A DNA stretch of 55,834 nucleotides from M3007 sp044350415 (GTDB lineage: Bacteria; Bacteroidota; Bacteroidia; Chitinophagales; Saprospiraceae): assembly GCA_044350415.1 (NCBI GenBank), contig JBILHQ010000012.1, positions 1 through 55,834 of the forward strand, read 5' to 3'. The notes beneath the pieces were generated by a model that was not told the DNA's origin, did not search any database, and saw nothing but the letters and a program-made list of their open reading frames with translations. This document shows, one piece after another, positions 51,421 through 55,834 of this stretch (positions are counted from its first letter, which is position 1; each line of letters begins with the position of its first letter). The translations under genes and the position numbers were made by a program.

Positions 51421-52290
51421 CTATAGTTTCACGACAATTCCCCCGGTAAAGCGAAGGATACGGCTTACGTTTCGGCCTGACAGTATTTTTCCTCCGCTAA
51501 TAAAGACGCCGCGTTTGCCGTTTTCTGAGTAATAAATAGTTCCGCCCGCTTGGGTGTAAGTTACGCCGTATGCCTGCGCCAAATCGGCTGCACCCGGCAC
51601 AAAGTCAGCACCACGCGCTGAAGGGGTGTACTGGTACTCCACCCATCCGTCAACATAAAAGTGTGCTGCCGGCAACCCCGCCTTCACTAGCAACGAGGTA
51701 TAATCGGGCGGTGTTGGCGGATCATAATCCGGGCGCACAGCTTTTACCCGCGCCAAATCGGCCTCCTTATAGTCGTCTGACCGCCAATTGTACCCTCCTG
51801 TCAGGTTGATAAATGGTCCCCACGGCGTATCCCATTGTACAATTAACCGCCCGGGAATTACTATCGCCCGCTGCCCAAGCGCTCCAGCCGCCACGGGTTC
51901 GTAATTGGACAATGGCAGACTTACCCCTGTTCCGGCAATCAGACTCAGCTTACTTTTTTCGCCTAATCGAGCATTAACAAGGCGGTATTTTGCATAAAAA
52001 CCACCGTCCTGAAGGCCACGCTGTGTGGCGGTAAAAATATACGGAATACTCACCACCACATCCAACCTGTCGGTAATACCATAAGCAGCAAACACGCTCA
52101 GCAAATTGCCATTGTAGGGAATATCGTACTTCTCTCCACCAGTACCGGCAAAATCCCGAGCGCGCATGAACGAGAATGATGGGGCAATATCAAGATGGCC
52201 TTTCCCTTTCATATAGCCATCAAGCGCACCTTGCGCCGAGAAGGGGCCGGAAAAAAGAATCAGCAAAGAAACCAGGGATAAATATTTCAT
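51421..52290 (-). CDS. Outer-membrane beta-barrel protein, transporter-like
   Basis: 289 residues with a signal peptide (1-19, MKYLSLVSLLILFSGPFSAQ). The rest is amphipathic beta strands: GHLDIAPSFSFMRA, LLSVFAAYGITDRLDVVVSI, and YAKYRLVNARLGEKSKLSLI. It resembles the porin-like family annotated as the outer-membrane part of meta-pathway aromatic degradation (MetA/phenol). The last strand ends RFTGGIVVKL. A single barrel; the substrate is unknown. Confidence 0.7.
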   Translation of the reverse strand: MKYLSLVSLLILFSGPFSAQGALDGYMKGKGHLDIAPSFSFMRARDFAGTGGEKYDIPYNGNLLSVFAAYGITDRLDVVVSIPYIFTATQRGLQDGGFYAKYRLVNARLGEKSKLSLIAGTGVSLPLSNYEPVAAGALGQRAIVIPGRLIVQWDTPWGPFINLTGGYNWRSDDYKEADLARVKAVRPDYDPPTPPDYTSLLVKAGLPAAHFYVDGWVEYQYTPSARGADFVPGAADLAQAYGVTYTQAGGTIYYSENGKRGVFISGGKILSGRNVSRILRFTGGIVVKL

Positions 52291-52429
52291 TGTCGAAGCA
52301 GGCTTATCTGTAAATATTTGCCAGGTAAATAAAATAATCCGGCAAATATAATAACCTGATTCCTTGCTCCTATCCGGAAACTACCGTTTTTGTCGGCTAT
52401 GTAACTTATTGTGCCCCCCATACTGGATT

Positions 52430-53389
52430 TCAAGCCTGTTTTTTGAAAAGATTAATCTCTGCACTTCCATTTTCCCACTCATACAGACCTTCAATCGACA
52501 GGTACCGTTCGCCGGTATCGTAATTGAATGCCAAAATCCGGGCACCTTCCGGAATGTCGGGCAGTTTCTGCGCGATGGCTGCCAATGTGGCTCCTGACGA
52601 TATACCGCCGAAAATACCTTCCTGCAATGCTGCTTTTTTGGCAAATGCAAAAGCCTCTTCCTTTGATACCTGTATGACGCCTGTGAGCACATCGGTGTGG
52701 AGATTGCGGGGGACAAACCCGGCGCCGATTCCCTGAATCGGGTGCGGGCCCGGGGCGCCGCCAGAAATGACCGGGCTTAATGCCGGCTCGACTGCGAAAA
52801 CCTGGAGGTTCGGGAATTTTTCTTTTAAAATCTCCGCCACGCCCGTGATATGCCCACCTGTACCCACGCCCGTGATCAGGTAATCAATGCCTTCCGGGAA
52901 GTCGTGTAGGATTTCCTGTGCCGTAGTGGTTTTATGCACCGCTATGTTGGCTTCATTTTCAAACTGTTGCGGCATCCAGGCATCCGGAATTTCGCGGAGG
53001 AGCTCCGTGGCGCGTTCAATGGCACCTTTCATCCCTTTTTCCCGGGGCGTAAGATCGAACTGTGCCCCGTAAGCCGCCATCAGCCGACGGCGTTCTATCG
53101 ACATGCTTTCGGGCATCACGAGAATAATGCTGTACCCTTTGACTGCGGCCACCATCGCCAGGCCGATACCTGTATTGCCGCTGGTGGGTTCAATAATAAC
53201 CGAACCTGGCTTCAGTTTGCCTTTGCTTTCGGCGTCCTCGATCATGGAAAGAGCGATGCGGTCTTTAATACTGCCGCCTGGATTAGCGCGCTCCAGTTTT
53301 ACCCAAACTTCGTGTTTGTCGCCAAAAATACGATGGATACGGACGTGCGGCGTATTGCCAATAGTGTCTAAAATAGTGTTCGCTTTCAT
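52430..53389 (-). CDS. cysK: Cysteine synthase A (O-acetylserine sulfhydrylase)
   Basis: 319 residues. PLP enzyme turning O-acetylserine and sulfide into cysteine. NPGGSIKDR holds the PLP lysine; EPTSGNTGIGLAMVAA is the substrate loop; VGTGGHITGVAEIL binds the PLP phosphate; GGISSGATLAA is near the end. CysE is encoded 15 bp upstream, so they share an mRNA. Both lie downstream of the Cys-rich leader ORF and terminator at 54290-54440. The C-terminal residues (EINLFKKQA) differ from relatives, as is usual. Confidence 0.96.
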   Translation of the reverse strand: MKANTILDTIGNTPHVRIHRIFGDKHEVWVKLERANPGGSIKDRIALSMIEDAESKGKLKPGSVIIEPTSGNTGIGLAMVAAVKGYSIILVMPESMSIERRRLMAAYGAQFDLTPREKGMKGAIERATELLREIPDAWMPQQFENEANIAVHKTTTAQEILHDFPEGIDYLITGVGTGGHITGVAEILKEKFPNLQVFAVEPALSPVISGGAPGPHPIQGIGAGFVPRNLHTDVLTGVIQVSKEEAFAFAKKAALQEGIFGGISSGATLAAIAQKLPDIPEGARILAFNYDTGERYLSIEGLYEWENGSAEINLFKKQA

Positions 53390-53404
53390 AATGTATGATA
53401 AAAA

Positions 53405-54262
53405 TCAGATGACAAAATTAATAGGTTCGTCGGAGGAAGTGCGCGACCGCACTTTGATCCGTGGTTGGTGCAGCACTAAGGAATGCGGGGGCACACTCTC
53501 GGTCAGCCAGGTGTTTCCACCGATCACAGAGTCGTGTCCCACCACCGTTTTTCCGCCCAAAATGGTGCTGTTAGCGTAAATAATACAATTATCTTCGATC
53601 GTTGGGTGCCGTTTGGTACTGGCCATTGATTTGTCCACCTGCAATGCGCCAAGGGTCACACCCTGGTAAATACGCACCTCATTGCCAATCACTGCCGTGG
53701 CTCCGATCACCACACCTGTGCCATGATCTATAAAAAAAGCATCGCCGATAGTGGCACCCGGGTGAATATCGATACCCGTTTTGCTGTGTGCATATTCCGA
53801 CCAGAGGCGCGGCAGTAATGGCACGCCCAGAGCATCGAGATGATGTGCCATCCGGTGTACCGCAATCGCGTAATACCCGGGATAAGCGGCAATCACCTCT
53901 CCAATGCTGACTGCTGCGGGGTCGTAGCGATAAAATGCCTGGGCATCATCCATCAGTCTGGCGTAAATGCCCGGAACGGCCTCAAAAAACTGATCGGCTA
54001 TGGCCACAGGAGCCGCTTTTATTCCATCCGAAAGTGGCTGCAGGAGTTCCACTAATTCGGCATGAAAAACCGTATACCGGTCGACCGAGCGGTAATCCAC
54101 ACCGCAGTCAGAGACCGGGAAAAGCCAGTGGTACAAAGCATCGATCAACCGGTTGGCTGCCATCACCGATGGAATCTGTTCGGCATAACTTTCTCTTTCG
54201 CCGTCTAAGTACCTGAAAAAGGCTGTTAAAGATGACCTGTTGCTGGATGGAGTATTCGACAT
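53405..54262 (-). CDS. cysE: Serine O-acetyltransferase
   Basis: About 285 residues from ATG 54260-54262 (MSNTPSSNRSS). The alternative GTG at 54373 would read through the attenuator and is rejected. An N-terminal helical region is followed by a left-handed beta helix: IDIHPGATIGDAFFIDHGTG with the catalytic His, VVIGATAVIGNEVRIYQGVT, and CIIYANSTILGGKTVVGHDS. It makes O-acetylserine for CysK. The terminator at 54290-54322 ends 28 bp before the ATG, so expression depends on reading through it. Confidence 0.94.
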   Translation of the reverse strand: MSNTPSSNRSSLTAFFRYLDGERESYAEQIPSVMAANRLIDALYHWLFPVSDCGVDYRSVDRYTVFHAELVELLQPLSDGIKAAPVAIADQFFEAVPGIYARLMDDAQAFYRYDPAAVSIGEVIAAYPGYYAIAVHRMAHHLDALGVPLLPRLWSEYAHSKTGIDIHPGATIGDAFFIDHGTGVVIGATAVIGNEVRIYQGVTLGALQVDKSMASTKRHPTIEDNCIIYANSTILGGKTVVGHDSVIGGNTWLTESVPPHSLVLHQPRIKVRSRTSSDEPINFVI

Positions 54263-54289
54263 AAGTATTTGATTGAGAGTAATAAAAAA

Positions 54290-54322
54290 AGCCCTTTCCC
54301 AGGGTTTGTCCGGGAAAGGGCT
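54290..54322 (-). terminator. Intrinsic terminator in the cysE leader (attenuator)
   Basis: 11-bp stem: AGCCCTTTCCC (54290-54300) with GGGAAAGGGCT (54312-54322). On the minus strand the hairpin runs straight into TTTTTTTATTA. It lies after the leader ORF stop (54360) and before the cysE ATG. It could end the upstream glycosyltransferase transcript instead, but it is 220 bp from that gene and between the leader ORF and cysE. Confidence 0.85.
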
Positions 54323-54359
54323 GCGTGTGTTCGCATAAAACACGTATACTATATCAGTT

Positions 54360-54440
54360 TCACCATAGTACACATGTCGGCCCCTGCCCGGTGTGCGGAC
54401 AACAACAACAACGACATGCTATGGTGTATGGTGATTTCAT
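54360..54440 (-). CDS. Cysteine-rich leader peptide of the cysE-cysK attenuator
   Basis: 26 codons, ATG 54438-54440 to TGA 54360-54362. Residues 9-14 read CRCCCC, four TGT codons in a row at 54399-54410, and Cys23 is a sixth Cys. The codons CACCATAGCATGTCG (54412-54426) can pair with 54361-54379, so the ORF itself forms a hairpin. GGGCAGGGGCC (54379-54389) can pair with the 5' half of the downstream terminator stem at 9 of 11, one pair G-U, giving a possible antiterminator. A promoter-like pair lies upstream. This is the layout of amino-acid attenuators in which a ribosome slowed at Cys codons lets RNA polymerase pass. The folds are drawn by hand. Confidence 0.75.
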   Translation of the reverse strand: MKSPYTIACRCCCCPHTGQGPTCVLW

Positions 54441-54456
54441 AATTACCATTAAAAGA

Positions 54457-54488
54457 CAAATATCGTGCTAAATTGTTTAAAAGTGCAA
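54457..54488 (-). promoter_or_regulatory. Likely promoter of the cys leader-cysE-cysK operon
   Basis: Minus strand: TTG at 54486-54488, 21-bp spacer, then GATATTTG at 54457-54464, one base off TANNTTTG. The leader ATG is 16 bp further. The spacing equals that of two other promoters here (27957, 33614). Confidence 0.5.
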
Positions 54489-54540
54489 GGAGGTGCTGGA
54501 TATTTTTGCGAGAGGGGGGCATAAAAACACGAATAGATAG

Positions 54541-55770
54541 CTACCGCACCGGCAACGCCGCATCTTCCGGCAACAATTCCTGGTAACTGGCCAATAAATG
54601 ACGTCCCACTTCCAGATTATCGTAATTCTGGCGGCAGAATGTAGCGGCTCTTTGTCCCATTTCTTGCAGTTGGCTGCCTTTTTCGTAGCACAACCGGATA
54701 GCGGACAACCAGTCCTCGGGCGAATCGGCGATCATCGCTTCGCGGCCATCCACCACATCAATACCTTCCATACCGACCGTGGTAGAAATCACCACTCTTC
54801 CGAGTGCCATTCCTTCCAGGATTTTGGCGCGCATACCACCGCCGGAAAGCAAGGGCGCGATAGTGACCGGGTAGGCATTCAAAAACGCACGGGCAGAGGA
54901 CACTTCACCGTGAACGATCACGCCCGGTATTTTCAGGCGGAGCATTTTGGCAGGGGTATTTCTGCCGGCAATGTGAAAGGTAAGATCGGGGAAATTGGAC
55001 AAAATCAGCGGTTGCCAAATAGTTTCCAGGAACCACTCTAATCCCTCAATATTCGGCATCCAGTCCAAAGAACCGATAAATGAAATGCTGAGGGGTTGCT
55101 GGTATGCCTTGTAGTCGGGCGTATAATCACTGCAATCGAGTCCGATGGGCGTGACGACCGATGGTTTGTTCAGGCCCAATGACCGAAAATGCGACAGGTC
55201 GTCGGCGGTAATACCCGCAAAAAGATCATAACTGTTGAGGTGTTCAATCTCAAATTTCCGCAAACGGGGCGTGATCGCATCGAGGTACCAGCGTTTGAGC
55301 GGGTTGCTGTTGACGGCTACCCTTTCCCATATTTTATGTTCGATATTGTGCGACCGCATCACAATTTTAGCGGTGGAATACTGCCGGATAATCGGGATAT
55401 AAGGCGATAAAAACAAGGTTTCGAGGTGGATAATATCGTACTGTTCCGATTGGAGCAGCTGGATCAGCCGTTGTTGGTAGGCGTCGTTGATAAAACGGTT
55501 AACGTGGTACGATTCATCGGAAAACAGCAGGTTGCTTAATGCTTCCAGCGGGCGAAGATGGTTGTCGACTTCCACGGCATGTACTGCGTCATAATGATTA
55601 AAATCGGGGGGAAAGGCTGAGATATCAGTGCGGTGTTTACTGGTATTCATCGACAGTAGCGTGACGGTGCATCCCAACTCGTGCAAGGCTTTCGCTAAGT
55701 ATGTGGAGGCAATACTTTCTCCGTCTTTCAATGGAAAAGGAAATTTCTTACAAAGTTGCAGTATCTTCAT
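54541..55770 (-). CDS. Family 4 glycosyltransferase
   Basis: About 409 residues from ATG 55768-55770 (MKILQLCKKFPFPLKDG). GT-B fold: the acceptor-side N domain has HNIEHKIWERVA and YDIIHLETLFLSPY. The donor-side C domain has FIGSLDWMPNIEGLEWF, and the E-x7-E type region is ISTTVGMEGIDVVDGREAMI after LLSGGGMRAKILEGMALGR. Such enzymes build cell-surface glycans. The upstream in-frame extension to 55824 overlaps the divergent -7 box and is rejected. Sugar and acceptor unknown. The cys operon lies downstream. Confidence 0.9.
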   Translation of the reverse strand: MKILQLCKKFPFPLKDGESIASTYLAKALHELGCTVTLLSMNTSKHRTDISAFPPDFNHYDAVHAVEVDNHLRPLEALSNLLFSDESYHVNRFINDAYQQRLIQLLQSEQYDIIHLETLFLSPYIPIIRQYSTAKIVMRSHNIEHKIWERVAVNSNPLKRWYLDAITPRLRKFEIEHLNSYDLFAGITADDLSHFRSLGLNKPSVVTPIGLDCSDYTPDYKAYQQPLSISFIGSLDWMPNIEGLEWFLETIWQPLILSNFPDLTFHIAGRNTPAKMLRLKIPGVIVHGEVSSARAFLNAYPVTIAPLLSGGGMRAKILEGMALGRVVISTTVGMEGIDVVDGREAMIADSPEDWLSAIRLCYEKGSQLQEMGQRAATFCRQNYDNLEVGRHLLASYQELLPEDAALPVR

Positions 55771-55796
55771 GTGTTTATGTAGTCGTCTAAATGGCT

Positions 55797-55804
55797 TACC
55801 TTTG
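55797..55804 (+). promoter_or_regulatory. -7 box TACCTTTG for the gene running off the right end
   Basis: Exact TANNTTTG, 4 bp before ATG 55809, the same short spacing seen before the mazG-like and 62-aa genes. Confidence 0.5.
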
Positions 55805-55808
55805 TCGA

Positions 55809-55834
55809 ATGTTATTACAAGCAAGCGGCATTTA
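55809..55834 (+). CDS. Start of a plus-strand gene, truncated by the window end
   Basis: Only eight codons are visible, reading MLLQASGI. They follow the -7 box 4 bp away, so a gene start is likely. Many ABC-transporter ATPases open in a similar way (MLxxxxIxKSY), but eight residues are not enough to name a product. Confidence 0.4.

Noticed and set aside
54263..54373. GTG start adding 37 residues to CysE
   Set aside because: The extra codons run through the terminator hairpin and T tract; the family begins near the ATG at 54262.
54290..54460. A riboswitch (S-box, T-box or similar) before cysE
   Set aside because: No conserved riboswitch core or T-box sequence could be found. The Cys codon run and ORF explain the terminator better.

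Overview
The window comes from a Bacteroidota chromosome. The evidence is two secreted proteins with type IX secretion (T9SS) C-terminal sorting domains, a PorE-like OmpA protein, a DUF4271-hemD pair, an alpha-2-macroglobulin carrying SusC-type regulatory and plug domains, YpdA (bacillithiol redox), and many start regions preceded by the Bacteroidota -7 box TANNTTTG, often only 4-15 nt before the ATG. The gene content (kynureninase, FtcD, DUF1080, long SprB-type cargo) suggests the Saprospiria, but no rRNA is present and the genus is not claimed. No tRNA, CRISPR, prophage or insertion sequence was recognised.

Layout. 0-3 kb: LOG-family protein, lipoyl synthase lipA, a truncated globin and a DUF1080 protein, all minus strand. 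3-15 kb: two large T9SS cargo proteins and a giant alpha-2-macroglobulin. 15-19 kb: mazG-like and hpt genes, a coiled-coil protein, an SRPBCC protein, a decayed cytochrome c and a membrane-anchored DEDDh exonuclease. 19-24 kb: feoAB, serC, an SGNH protein. 24-27 kb: two convergent OmpA-domain proteins. 27-33 kb: an orphan SWIM-associated domain, a small membrane protein with a GT2, ypdA, and a padR/PspC pair. 33.6-37 kb: DUF4271-hemD-rfbB and a thioredoxin-like protein. 37-41 kb: TetR-hydrolase, then ftcD overlapping a pentameric ligand-gated ion channel. 41-46 kb: a lipoprotein, recA, and hemC with a deacetylase. 46-51 kb: mutL, two rhomboids and kynureninase in one apparent operon. 51-55.8 kb: a small membrane protein, an outer-membrane barrel, the cysE-cysK operon with its leader, a GT4, and the first codons of a gene running off the end.

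Two signals stand out. First, cysE-cysK is preceded by a 26-codon leader ORF holding four consecutive Cys codons (six Cys in all), an overlapping hairpin, and an intrinsic terminator just before cysE. This has the architecture of a cysteine-sensing transcription attenuator. Second, the intergenic gaps are full of dispersed inverted repeats of several families. Many begin exactly at a stop codon. One family (TTAGTC/GACTAA units) supplies the TAG stop, and sometimes the last residues, of at least four or five unrelated genes. A third point is the four-base overlap between ftcD and a bacterial pentameric ligand-gated channel, which suggests they are translated together.
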